Positions 11,174-21,891 of a stretch of DNA of 64,000 nt are shown here, in pieces. The translations under genes were made by a program, and so were the position numbers. The DNA is from Siphonodentalium dalli (lineage: Eukaryota; Mollusca; Scaphopoda; Gadilida; Siphonodentaliidae). Every line of letters starts with the position of its first letter. Positions within the stretch are counted from its first letter, which is position 1. Under the pieces are notes generated by a model. That model saw nothing but the letters and a program-made list of their open reading frames with translations. It did not search any database and had not been told where the DNA came from. Location of the stretch: assembly GCA_032622095.1 (NCBI GenBank), contig CP136062.1:131831282-131895281 (forward strand), read 5' to 3'.

Positions 11174-12512
11174 CCATGACAAATTTTATGATGATCAGAC
11201 GAACAGTACGACCTGTGGCCCGTGCTAATGGATTGAATTTTGAAATCCAAGATGGCCACTGTTTTTTGTCCGAATGACCCCAAAATGACTCGTTCCCATC
11301 TACATTCCAATTTCAACAGCCATGACAAATTTTATGATGATTGGACTAAAGGTACGACCTGTAGCCCGTGCTAAAGGATTTAGTCATACAAAGAGTAAAA
11401 TCAAAGATGCCTGCTGGCGGCCATGTTTTTTGACCGAACGACCCCAAAATGACTCGTTCCTATCTACATGTTATTATCAACATTCATGACAAATTTTATG
11501 ATGATCAGACTAAAGGTACGACCTGTAGCCCGTGCTAAAGGATTTACCGGTAGTCATACAAAGAGTAAAATCCAAGATGGCTGCTGGCGGCCATGTTTTT
11601 GAGCCAATTGACCCCAAAATTACTCGTTCCCATCTACATGTCAATATTAACATCCATGACAAATTTGATGATGATCAGACTAAAGGTACGACCTGTAGCC
11701 CGTGCTAAAGAATTTAGTCATACAAAGAGTAAAATCCAAGATGGCTGCTGGCCGCCATGTTTTTTGGCCGAATGACCCCAAAATTACTCGTTCCCATCTA
11801 CATGTCAATATTAACATCCATGACAAATTTCATGATGATCAGACGAACAGTACGACCTGTGGCCCGTGCTAATGGATTGAATTTTGAAATCCAAGATGGC
11901 CGCTGGCGGCCATGTTTTTTGTCCGAATGACCCCAAAATGACTCGTTCCCATCTACATTCCAATTTCAACAGCCATGACAAATTTTATGATGATCGGACT
12001 AAAGGTACGACCTGTAGCCCGTGCTAAAGGATTTAGTCATACAAAGAGTGAAATCAAAGATGCCTGCTGGCGGCCATGTTTTTTGGCTGAATGACCCCAA
12101 AATGACTCGTTCCCATCTACATGTCATTATTAACATTCTTGACAAATTTTATGATGATCAGACTAAAAGTACGACCTGTAGCCCGTGCTAAAGAATTTAG
12201 TCATACAAAGAGTAAAATCCAAGATGGCTGCTGGCGGGCATATTTTTGGGCCAAATTACCCCAAAATTACTCGTTCCCATCAACATGTCAATATTAACAT
12301 CCATGACAAATTTCATGATGATCAGACAAACAGTACGCCCTGTAGCCCGTGCTAATGGATTGAATTTTGAAATGCAAGATGGCCACTGGCAGCCATGTTT
12401 TTTACCGAATGACCCCAAAATTAATCATTCTGGTCTAAATGTCGATGTCAACAGCTATGACAAATTTCATAATGATCCGACCAAAGGTACGACCTGTAGA
12501 CTGCATTGTTGA
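11174..12512. repeat. ~163 bp tandem array, right segment (about eight units)
   Basis: Units beginning (A)TCCAAGATGGC or ATCAAAGATGCCTGC recur near 11233, 11401, 11572, 11738, 11890, 12056, 12218 and 12371. Two sub-types alternate: one ends GTACGACCTGTAGCCCGTGC and the other GTACGACCTGTGGCCCGTGC-AATGGATTGAATTTTGAA. This suggests a higher-order repeat. The last unit decays after 12500. Confidence 0.88.
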
Positions 12513-12672
12513 CGCCTTACGCACACAAGCACACACGGACGACAAAGCCATGGCAATAGCTCAAACTTTACAATAGCGCTCACACTATCACTAAATGTAG
12601 CTTTTTACTTATATTAACTTGTTTATAAGATATTTGCAATTTATTTTTAAAATGGTGTAGTCTTTAATAGTT

Positions 12673-13799
12673 GGGGGTAACTTTGAACGCTGACTGCTGT
12701 TTCTCCTCATTCTAAATATTTTGACTGCTTTTGTGAGGCATGGTGGTGTTTTGATGTTAACAACATCTCTTTCTGGTCACAAATCTAATATATATTGAAT
12801 AAAAAATGTGGACAGTGTATGTGCGCTGATGCAACGGTCAATAAGTCTTAAATCTGTGCTGTGAGGCCTGTCTGTCACCTAAATTCGCAATTACATGTAT
12901 AAACCTGGCTATTCATAATAATTCAGGTTTCCTGGCAAATCATTAAATAAATTTATTTGTGGTCAGATTTAATTATCTTGAATTACCGGTATGTTCGCAA
13001 TGTTCTAAGATGAATATGCGCATTGCACTGAGAGTACCGACAACGTTGTTTTTGTTTTTTTCTAAATTCCATTGTTCATAATTTTCAGGCATTGCCAGTA
13101 ATTGTGCCATTATTGGAACCTTGCTATTTTAGCTCAAAAATGTATAATCATTGTGGGGACGCGTTAATATACAGTAAGAACCAAAAGTTCAACAGGCGAT
13201 AAATCAGTTGAAACATCTCAAGTATGTGTCATAAGTACGAGGACAGCTTACAAAACATAGCTTATAACCCGTCAGTGGAAGGAGGTTCTTGCAACGGGGG
13301 ACGATATATTATGTGTTTAAAGAAAAATATGAAGAACAAACTTAACAAAATGTTTGTGATTGTTGTGTGCATGAAGCAATGTGCGAATCTTACCTATGGT
13401 GTAGGTGATTGGTCATAGGGTGCAAACAATAATTATGCATGACATACCATATAGTTATATGTTTATGATTTTGTGCAAGCTGTTTAAGCAATGTCATCAC
13501 ATTGAGAAATGATGAATACTCTTGATAACAGGTTGAAAATGATGCTTTCATATGACACATTCGTGAAAACAGACAGTGTTCAAAGTTACCCCAAACGTTG
13601 GGGTAACACGTTTGGGGTAACTTTGAACACCAGTTTTTTTTAATATCCCTGTGTCATCAATGTGGGTACACATTAAAAAAGACCTTTGTTTTGAGAGAAC
13701 TACTTCTACCCATGTTTTTGGAAGCATTCAGATCTTACTTCATATTAGATTTTTAAAAATATATACAGAGAAACACAAAAAGTGTTCAAAGTTACCCCG
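12673..13799. mobile_element. Element bounded by GGGGTAACTTTGAAC inverted ends
   Basis: GGGGGTAACTTTGAAC at 12673 and its reverse complement GTTCAAAGTTACCCC at 13784-13798; GTT lies on both outer sides, too short to be sure. Inside, near the right end, is a palindrome (13576-13630) built from two more copies of the same end sequence, suggesting a nested or end-duplicated element. No transposase seen. Confidence 0.5.
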
Positions 13800-14443
13800 G
13801 TTTACGGTACCTTTGCCAGGTGGCGAACCCCTGTCTGCAAGTCGCACAAGAGACCAATATTATTATGACAATATATGCTATTTCTCGGATACCGACTTCG
13901 CCATCAGTGGATATACTCATCTTAATTGGAGTTTGCATTTAATAATAAGAAGATATATTATATATAATAATTTCCACCTATAAGGGTGTTCTCTAGAATA
14001 CGGTATTAATGACGTTTTATCCTGCGATAAAATCCCATAACACTAACTAAATTACGTGAATATGTAAGTTCATTATCATTTATGGCCCTAGGGCGCTAAT
14101 GGGATATGTTTGTCGTTAGCACGAGATGGCCCGACACATCATGTGACCAAACTGCCGATGAATTTTTCGGAATTTCTTTATTCTAATAAAGCTTTTTAAC
14201 GAAGAAATACCCTGATTGCCATGTGTTACATAGAACACATACCTAACTAAATGGTATCCTAAGGTAAACACAGGTATATATTATTTCAATTTAAGCATTA
14301 TTACGAGAGTTATTTGGTCTCAGATGCCGGTGATATTTTGCCTAATTTCGATGTATTTTGGTCACACGATTTTTGTTTTGATCACGTGATAATTGTTTGC
14401 ACACAAACCAGACGATCCATGCGTATTTGTGTAAATAAAAAAA
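13800..14443. other. No gene seen
   Basis: AT-rich anonymous sequence leading to the Crypton-like fragment; no recognisable repeat ends. Confidence 0.4.
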
Positions 14444-14653
14444 ATGTCTCAATCCAGTGAATTAGACGAAAATCAACTAAATTTTCTTGAAAATAGTGCT
14501 AGACCGGATAGCACATCTCGATCGACAATTTACGGAGTGAGACGCTTCGAAGACTGGCTTGAAAAAAGAAGCAAAAGTTGTGATTTCTCGTCGATATCAA
14601 CAGATAGTCTAAATGACCTGTTGAGAAACTTTTATGCAGAAGAGATGTTGTGA
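14444..14653 (+). pseudogene. Crypton-type tyrosine recombinase, N-terminal fragment
   Basis: 69-residue open frame starting with ATG. It contains NFLENSARPDSTSRSTIYGV, RRFEDWLEKR and SISTDSLNDLLRNFYAEE. The pattern N-x-x-T-x5-F-x-x-W-L...L-N-x-L-x-x-FY-E is typical of the N-terminal core-binding part of Crypton-derived/DUF3504-like proteins (the ZMYM/QRICH1/KIAA1958 group). The frame stops right after FYAEE, where family members continue into the catalytic domain. No downstream R-H-R-Y region is visible, so it is truncated, or a first exon whose partners are missing. A 205 bp palindrome and a hAT insertion follow. Confidence 0.5.
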
Positions 14654-14705
14654 AATATTTGAACTTGCCGGGTTACGACACTTACATAATGATAGTGTGT
14701 GGAAA

Positions 14706-14910
14706 TAATAGTAATAACATGATATTTTTTGGGCATTATGTAATTTATGATTATGGTTTCTTAACGGCCCTCCCGGAATGATTAACAGCCCTCGTGCCTA
14801 TTAGCGGCACTCGACTTCGTCTCGGGTCGCTTATAGGCCTTCTGGCTGTTGATCATTCCTATCGGGCCATTAAGAAACCATAATGCCCTCAAAAATCATG
14901 TTATTGTTAT
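14706..14910. repeat. ~205 bp palindromic MITE
   Basis: Long hairpin with arms AACATGAT, GGGCATTATG, GGTTTCTTAA(C/T)GGCCC and GGAATGAT mirrored around CGACTTCGTCTCGGGTCG near 14815. The left arm has a 14 bp extra stretch. Ends adjoin the Crypton-like fragment and lie 20 bp from the hAT element. Confidence 0.75.
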
Positions 14911-14930
14911 ATTCATGTTGTTGTAAAACG

Positions 14931-16533
14931 CATGGGCGTAGCCAGCGAGGGTTCGGACGAACCCGACCTGGAAAACAGAGTGCCCTCGTCGCCGGACTAA
15001 TTCAGGTTCGACGTTAAGTTAACGAACCCCCGAAGTTGCCCGAGCGAACGAACCGTTGAACCCTGGGAGTCAGGCGACGAGGGCACTTTAGCATTTCGGA
15101 AAATGTATTGACAATTGTGTTTCCATAGAATCTGATCACACGTCAAAAGACCACGACGTCGGAACTCTGAAGTAGCTTCCGGCATGTTGCATGATCTGAG
15201 CATTATAATACATCAACATTGTGTTCAGTTTCAACTAAGGTGAAAATGTATGAATACGTGTCAAATTTGTTTTCACAGTCGTTGGCAATTATGAACCGAT
15301 AGACAGTTAGACACAGTGTATACATGCAAACAATATAGGGCATAAGTTCAGTGTATTTATTTGTAATTCAGTTGTGGCCAACGACTTTTTTTCGTGTCAA
15401 GCTGTGTTCCGAGACCCGAGTCACCCGTGTAGTCACGGTCACGATATGTATATGATAATGTTGTAGCTAATATATGCTGCCATACATTATCGTTGTGATA
15501 TTGCATGGTCAACCATATACATACTGAGGACGATGCTTGTAGTTTCAGGATATGAAGCCCCCCCCCCCCCCCCCCCCCCCACACACACCAAAGGGTTTTA
15601 ATAAAAATCATCAAGCAATCTGTGGTGCACTATCTGCCGGATTTGCCCAGTGCCGAATGCGTTGAAGATGAATACTTCTCGTGGCAAAAGAGGTTTAGGG
15701 AAATGGCTGTGGATCATGCGCCCACGTCTTGTGCCGCTGTCCTAGAGATATGTAGACCAGCCATCTACCCAAATTTATATGCTCTTCTGAAGCTTGTCTG
15801 TACAACTCCAGCTACATCATGCGAGTGTGAAAGAAGTTTCAGTGCCATGCGTAGATTATCGAACTATATGAGGGCTACAATGGGCCACCAGAGACTGTCA
15901 TCATTAGCGCTGATGCACATTCATTATGATTGGCCAATAGAGTGCGCCAATGTTGTGGATAATTTCGCCCGCAAACATGCATGGCGAATGGCATTGCAGA
16001 GTTTATTTGCCGACATATGATCACTAAATGATTCAACCTTGAAAAATTGTCGTTCCAATTCAATATATTATACCCCACTTCAGCCAATATGATACCGTAA
16101 CAATTTCGAGTAAGATCGCACAGGGATTTAATACGTAGATTATATTTTGGGATGGTTGGGTTTGATCATTGTCGATACTACACGTGGGCCCATGCATACA
16201 TGGACAAACATTACCTACATTATATATGACCATGTACGAAAACAAACTCTATCATGCCATATATCCTCACATAATCGGTAGATAAAATCCAAAAATAAGT
16301 TTTTTACCTCTCAATTATAGGCGCAGTTATTATAAAAATATGCTCCAGATTCGCTCTCGATAGGTTTAATTTTTCAAAATTTGCCCGGGGAGGCCTCCAG
16401 GGACCCCCACCAGTGGGAAGGGGATACCCCTCCTGCACCCTCCCCTCCCCGCGGCCGGCACAAAGCGCCGATGTCCTATGCCCATCAAATGAATATTCGA
16501 ACCTGCCTTTTCAAAATGCTGGCTACGCCCATG
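14931..16533 (+). mobile_element. hAT transposon, internally deleted, with 8 bp target duplication
   Basis: Inverted ends CATGGGCGTAGCCAGC (14931) and GCTGGCTACGCCCATG (ending 16533). They are flanked by the exact 8 bp duplication GTAAAACG at 14923-14930 and 16534-16541. End type and duplication length are diagnostic for hAT elements. It carries a C-terminal transposase fragment on the plus strand, so most of the gene was deleted. A poly-C run (about 15558-15580) lies just before the coding part. Confidence 0.92.
15583..16020 (+). pseudogene. hAT transposase, C-terminal dimerisation domain
   Basis: Open frame readable from just after the poly-C run to TGA at 16018-16020; it has no natural start. 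Key strings: SAECVEDEYFSWQKRF, ICRPAIYPNLYALLKLVCTT, then CECERSFSAMRRLSNYMRAT, LSSLALMHIHYD and a final ARKHAWRMALQSLFADI-like end. The (C)ERSFS-MRR-K-Y-R--M---RL--LAL--I motif is the hAT dimerisation domain as found in the DUF4371/P2RIK/ZMYM-type hAT group. The zinc finger and catalytic domain are absent, so it is not active on its own. Confidence 0.9.
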
Positions 16534-16541
16534 GTAAAACG

Positions 16542-17555
16542 GCGTCCCATATAAATCACATTTGTAACGTTGTAATTGAGAGAATTATTTTGGCGAACCT
16601 GCTATTTTCTCCAGCGCTCATTGCAAACTGTCTGCATAACGAAATATCATTCTTGAGTTGGCATTGTGTTGTGGACCTAATAATACGAGTGGACCAGTTA
16701 ATAGACCTCAAACTGGAGGTCGTTATTTTGGAATTTGACTTTAAAATCACGGACCAAAATCGAGAAAATCTCAAAGACATCTTTGATCTGTAAGTATAAC
16801 GTGACGTACTCTTGATATTCCGTACCCAGTGTGGATGAACGGAAAGATAATAAAATAAGTTACGCAAAAAGCGAAGTCGTTCGCGTTGACCAGGGGAAAT
16901 CTACACTGACAATGCGAACTCATTAAACTTTATCCTCTCCAAGTTTCGCCACTCAGTTAACCCGTTCTTCACAAATACTCATAGACCAGTTTAGGCCCAG
17001 GTATCGTTCACTTTGGAAATGTTCATATAATAAGTTCAACATGGTGTCAATGACACTGTAGCTCAACTTGGAAAGGGGGTTCAAGTTTGGGATCAATTTC
17101 ATGGATGAAAAATGTCCGCTGCAGATATGCCGAGTTAATTAGTAATGCGGATGTTGTTTCAGAGAACAACTGTCCGACAACAAGTTAAAAATAAATTAAG
17201 CAGGGGGGTGGCCGGGGGTCGACAAAATTACAGGATACAAGGACTGGGTGGGTGGGTGTCCCCGAGCCCGGAATGCAGAATTAATTCTGATGTCATGCAA
17301 TTTTTCCCCCAAAATCATTTCTAAGACAAATTACATCTTCAAAATGAATTGAAACAATCAGATTCATATAGTATATAGTGCATGCTATGTAGCCTTATAT
17401 AAGTGAGGGGGGGGCTCTATATTTTAATTTTTTGTCCACAATTTCTCCCTTTAACAGTTGAAACCATGGGGTGGGTCGTCGAGGGAAAAAAAATCCATTC
17501 TCATAGTTTATCATGGCTTTTTTTTTATATATCTATTACACATATATAAGAGGAT
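16542..17555. other. No gene seen; contains a short interspersed repeat
   Basis: A 126-residue plus-strand open frame ending at 16793 overlaps the hAT right end and looks like chance. At about 17040-17075 lies GTGTCAATGACACTGTAGCTCAACTTGGA, shared (in part) with 43840-43865 and 46110-46145. 17207-17270 is GGGTGGGTG-rich. Confidence 0.45.
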
Positions 17556-17705
17556 ACCTGCGTGTTTTGAGTGAATATCGAAGTGTCTCATGAGTGGTCA
17601 CAGTGAGGATAGTGGAATCATCACGAGTGGCCTTTAGTGATGATTCCAGTATCTCACTGTGACCACGAATGAGGTAATTCCGGTATTCACTCAAAACACG
17701 AAGGT
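17556..17705. repeat. 150 bp hairpin MITE
   Basis: Palindrome with arms ACCTGCGTGTTTTGAGTGAA, AGTGGTCACAGTGAG and TGGAATCATCAC, mirrored around GAGTGGCCTTTA (near 17620). The right arm ends CACTCAAAACACGAAGGT. No clear target duplication. Confidence 0.8.
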
Positions 17706-19400
17706 TTTCTTTTTATTATATGCGCTATTTACTAAAATAGATCGAGGAATTAATTCAAAATCGAACTGATTCCGATTCACATCGGCAATACAATTTCTGC
17801 ACAACACACAGAGAGACCATGTAGTTCAATAAAATACTGTCGATAACTCAGAATACACATGCTTCAAATGTGCGTAATATATCAGATAACTTTATTTCAA
17901 ATATACCAACTTACTTGCTTGTGTACTATTAGCAATGTGGCCAGCTGTCAAAAAGCCGAAAAACCGTTGGCCTCATTTGTTTATATTAATGATATCAGTC
18001 AAGATATTGAATAAACGATAAATACAGTGACCACGTGGTCGAAGTACATGGACGATGTCGATACATGACTACAGTGACTTAAATCCCATAATAACGTGTT
18101 GTTCACTGATTGGAGCATGAAAAGTCTCCAGATTCAATCTCAGAGCATCTAATTTTCAAAAATTTCCGGGGGAGGCCCCCCCCACCTCCCCTGGGATACT
18201 ACTCGCCTCGCCACTCGCCTAGAATGATTTTAAGGGGAGCTCCTCATTTCTCACCAGTGATATCCCACATGGAGAGGACTGGAACTGTGTTTATTTAATC
18301 AAATTGATGGTGTTATTACTTTACACATGCACATATTTTAACATATTGCTAATAAGGGACACAACTATCCTGTTAAAGTGGGTATTTTACCTTTATAACC
18401 AGCTGTAATAACCATAAATATTTGGGTTTTTAAAGGCACGTGAGGCCTTAATTGTCGAAAATAATCATATTTGTTCCAAACACCGTAAACAGAAAAATAT
18501 TAAAACGCATACAGTTTCGTTCATATATACCATGACCATCGCGTAAACAGCATGTTATCATAAATACCTACTATATTTTACCTAAGCAAGAGCCTGATTG
18601 GGTTACAGAGGACAGCACAATGCTACTGGCTAATCACACACAAATGGCATGAACGCTCTTTATTAGTTCCATATAAGGAATTCACCAACAAAGAACGATC
18701 TTTATGTTTACCATCATAATATAAACAAACACCAGAAAGGTAACTTTTTATGCTTTTGTTTACATAACAATGGTTAAACATATGAGAATAACATACTGTT
18801 TATGCGATATTTCGTATTTATATACGGACAAAGTCTGTCTACATTTTGATGTTCTTTCTGTTTGTGGCGGTTTTTGACGGGTGGAAATATGTTCACATGA
18901 TACCCACCGCCAAGGCCAACCGTACCTTTAAAGGTTTTGTCACTGGTTTTGTTGGCATATTTTTCAGCCATGTGCTTTGTTTGTTTATTTTTTGTGGGTG
19001 TACTTGATCAGCGTTCTTTCATTGTTCCGGTGCAGACACAATGAGAGACCCTTACATTATTTAGTAGAATTTACAAGATTTTCATCAATTTTGGGGGTGG
19101 GTGTCTCAGACCTGGTGGAAAAAACTTACGGTCCCGGGTGGGTGTCCCAGACCTGGGTGGAAAAAAATTACGCTTCCATGGTGGTGGGTCCCCAAAACTG
19201 AAAAACACAAAATTTCCACCTTGTATCCGTAATGTTTTTCCTGACCCCCCCCCCCTGAATTAAGTCAAAATATTTAAAAGTATAGTTCAACATCAATATT
19301 ATGTTCATATTTGTATTTAAAAAAAAAGAGAAAAAAAAATCATAATTAATGACATAACATCCAGATAACAAGTCTCGAGCCACAATGAAGAAAAAAAGTT
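17706..19400. other. No gene; hAT-end fragment and low-complexity sequence
   Basis: 18118-18200 (CTCCAGATTC, TAATTTTCAAAAATTTCC and GGGGGAGGCC) resembles the right subterminal part of the hAT element at 16350-16420, so it is probably a relic of the same family. 19090-19250 has GGGTGGGTGTC(T/C)CAGACCTGG repeats and a C run. No coding signal. Confidence 0.45.
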
Positions 19401-20082
19401 AGTCAATATAAATAAGTTATGTTGTCAATATGAATAACTTATAGACGTAAATTTTGTTAGTCAAAATGACCAGGATTGAGTCATTTATATATAATGATTA
19501 ACTCTGGTGAGTCGCTGGACACTGGGAAGGTGAAAATGTATTTTTTTTGCCATTTTTGTGCAAATAATTCCAATACTCAAACAGCTGATTCCAGTACTGG
19601 TCTGTTGTGAGGTTTAGCAATAGTTTGTGGTAAGGTACCGGTAGGCCTATATATAGGTCTGTTTATCTGGTTATTTTTTCCGATATACCCGTGGTGTCTC
19701 CGATATACCTGTGGTGTCTATGAAATAAAAACATTTTATCCAAATAGCGTAGCATTTGATGTGGAAGTGACGCGAGGATACAATGCCACTATATCCTCCC
19801 ATCACATTCGTTCAATTATAGATCTCATAGAATTGCGATGCAATGGAAATTGAACATTTAGCCAATGAATATTAAGCATATTTTAAGGCAGTGTTGCAAT
19901 TAAGAGTTATTCTTTGTCTAACTTGGTGACTATGACTAATGCCAAAGTTAGTCGGTGACTCACTGAAAGGTGTGCGTTAGTCAAATTTAGTGACCCCAAT
20001 TGTGTAAATATATCCCTAAGATAGTCATATTGACCCGAATTTTTTTTTTAAACATAGTCGTCATCCTTTCTGTACGACGTTG
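19401..20082. other. No gene seen
   Basis: AT-rich with short direct repeats (for example CCGATATACC(C/T)GTGGTGTCT twice near 19680-19715 and several GTTAGTCAAA/AGTGAC phrases). Nothing else supportable. Confidence 0.4.
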
Positions 20083-20450
20083 TCAACATCCAGCATCACA
20101 GTCGTCGTTCTGGTATACATTAACATCGTCCCTATCATATATCGTCCGTGTTCTCGTTATCGCCTCCAACCTCTTATAATTAGAATCATCATCAATCGTC
20201 GTTATCTTCGTTGTCATCATATGCATTGATTCCGTCGTCTTCGCCGTCGGGGTTATCATCACCATTCTTCTCATCGTCGTCATCATAATCATCCTCTTCA
20301 TCATCGCTGTCGTCATTGGTAATGCATTGTCACCATCATATATCCATATCGGATCATTCTGCACAAACATCATCACACTTAACATCTACAGCATTATCCT
20401 AACCACCATCCTCATCGTCGTTATCACCATCGTCATCGCAATAGTAACAA
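20083..20450. repeat. CAT/CGT trinucleotide-rich microsatellite
   Basis: Imperfect ATC/CATCGTCGTT triplets across about 370 bp. The methionine/threonine/aspartate-rich open frame on the minus strand is a by-product. Confidence 0.8.
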
Positions 20451-20670
20451 CATTATTCACTGTTCAAATTATATATATATATATAGGACATCAATAAATT
20501 TTTGGTCGTCTCAGATACCGTATGAAATGACTTCCTTCTTAAACAGAATATACCTCCATAACCGCCGTAACAGGCTATGGTCTTACAATCTCGTCCAAAT
20601 ACGGATACGATAGGCGAGAATCGCATGCGTTTTGATATGTCGATGCCGTCTGGAGAGTTTGGCGGGACCA
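20451..20670. repeat. Block duplicated at 21565-21715
   Basis: CAACATTATTCAC(T/G)GTTCAA, TATAGGACATCAATA, TTTTGGTCGTCTCAGATACC and ACAGAATATACCT(C/G)CATAACC occur in both places in the same order and flank the 194 bp triplication. In the second copy GTGCAATTTT-AGCTCC occurs twice. Confidence 0.75.
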
Positions 20671-20720
20671 GCATCCCGTCTCGATTTGCTCAGTCTACCC
20701 TTGATGCTATAAAGTGGTAG
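20577..20720 (+). other. Short open frame (47 codons), possible exon
   Basis: ATG at 20577 just after CCGTAACAG, a possible acceptor. The frame runs to TAG at 20718-20720 and includes NRMRFDMSMPSGEFGGTSIP and SRFAQSTLDAIKW. Composition looks protein-like rather than repeat noise, but I do not recognise a family. Its last third lies in the triplicated unit. Within each later copy the string CCCAACAG|GTCTTAGACAGC could act as an acceptor and join the same SIPSRFAQSTLDAIKW-stop segment. It could also be coincidence. Confidence 0.25.
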
Positions 20721-21252
20721 CCGCGGGCGCTTATATATAGAGTTGTTTTTATGAGCCATCAGGCCCCCGCGGCAGCGGTCGCTGGCGCGACCTGACTGCC
20801 TCGATATCAATTTGAAAAAGGGGTGACGTTGCTGAATTTTGTGTTTCCCAACAGGTCTTAGACAGCATCCCGTCTCGATTTGCTCAGTCTACCCTTGATG
20901 CTATAAAGTGGTAGCCGCGGGCGCTTATATATAGAGTTGTTTTTATGAGCCATCAGGCCCCCGCGGCAGCGGTCGCTGGCGCGACCTGACTGCCTCGATA
21001 TCAATTTGAAAAAGGGGTGACGTTGCTGAATTTTGTGTTTCCCAACAGGTCTTAGACAGCATCCCGTCTCGATTTGCTCAGTCTACCCTTGATGCTATAA
21101 AGTGGTAGCCGCGGGCGCTTATATATAGAGTTGTTTTTATGAGCCATCAGGCCCCCGCGGCAGCGGTCGCTGGCGCGACCTGACTGCCTCGATATCAATT
21201 TGAAAAAGGGGTGACGTTGCTGAATTTTGTGTTTCCCAACAGGTCTTAGACA
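20671..21252. repeat. 194 bp unit in three tandem copies
   Basis: Copies start at 20671, 20865 and 21059 and look identical base for base. Each contains GTAGCCGCGGGCGC and CCCCCGCGGC (imperfect stem) plus a perfect stem GGTCGCTGGCGCGACC. The junction reads GACAGCATCCC, which joins GACAG from the unit end to AGCATCCC at its start, implying 2 bp microhomology. Identity points to a very recent event or an assembly artefact. Confidence 0.95.
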
Positions 21253-21886
21253 GTGCCGTCCGCCTCCTAAAAGTGATTTTTCCTATAGTGTTTTTGAAAC
21301 GTGTCTCTTTGTGGTGTCATTCTTTTGGTATGATTTTTTACTAAATAACGGGTATGTTAGAGTTACATTTCTTTGAATTTTACAATCGAAACATATTCGC
21401 ATGCGATGCTGAGTCACGCGGGACACGGCAAACTAAATCGCGCGCAAATTGGCTTGCGATTTTTCAGCATCCCACCCCATTTGGCATGCGATAGCGTTTG
21501 TACTAGGTGGCCGTAAGGGTGCAATTTTAGCTCCCGCCCCATTCAAATTCGATGGCTCTCATATACAACATTATTCACGGTTCAAGTTTATAGGACATCA
21601 ATACTGTTTTGGTCGTCTCAGATACCGTATGAAATGACTTTCTTCTTAAACAGAATATACCTGCATAACCGCCGTAAGGGTGCAATTTTTAGCTCCCCCA
21701 TTCAAATTCGATGGCTCACATAATTATATACAAGAGGTGGCATCGGAGATGCTGTGTCTCGTTTTCGGTGGCTACCGCCAATTGGTGTGCATCAGTATCG
21801 GTAGACTAATTAATAGGTAAAATCGGTTAATATTTGTTCAATACCCAACGGCCTCAAAATCGCGAAGAATTCACAAACTAAGGGGC
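21253..21886. other. No gene seen; second copy of the flanking duplicated block
   Basis: Contains the 21565-21715 copy of the 20451-20670 block. Otherwise anonymous. Confidence 0.5.
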
Positions 21887-21891
21887 ATAAC

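Noticed and set aside
15357-15614. 85-codon minus-strand frame with a glycine run
   Set aside because: Glycines come from the poly-C tract; it lies inside the hAT element opposite its transposase.
20083-20385. 100-codon minus-strand frame rich in Met, Thr and Asp
   Set aside because: Direct translation of a CAT/CGT trinucleotide repeat.
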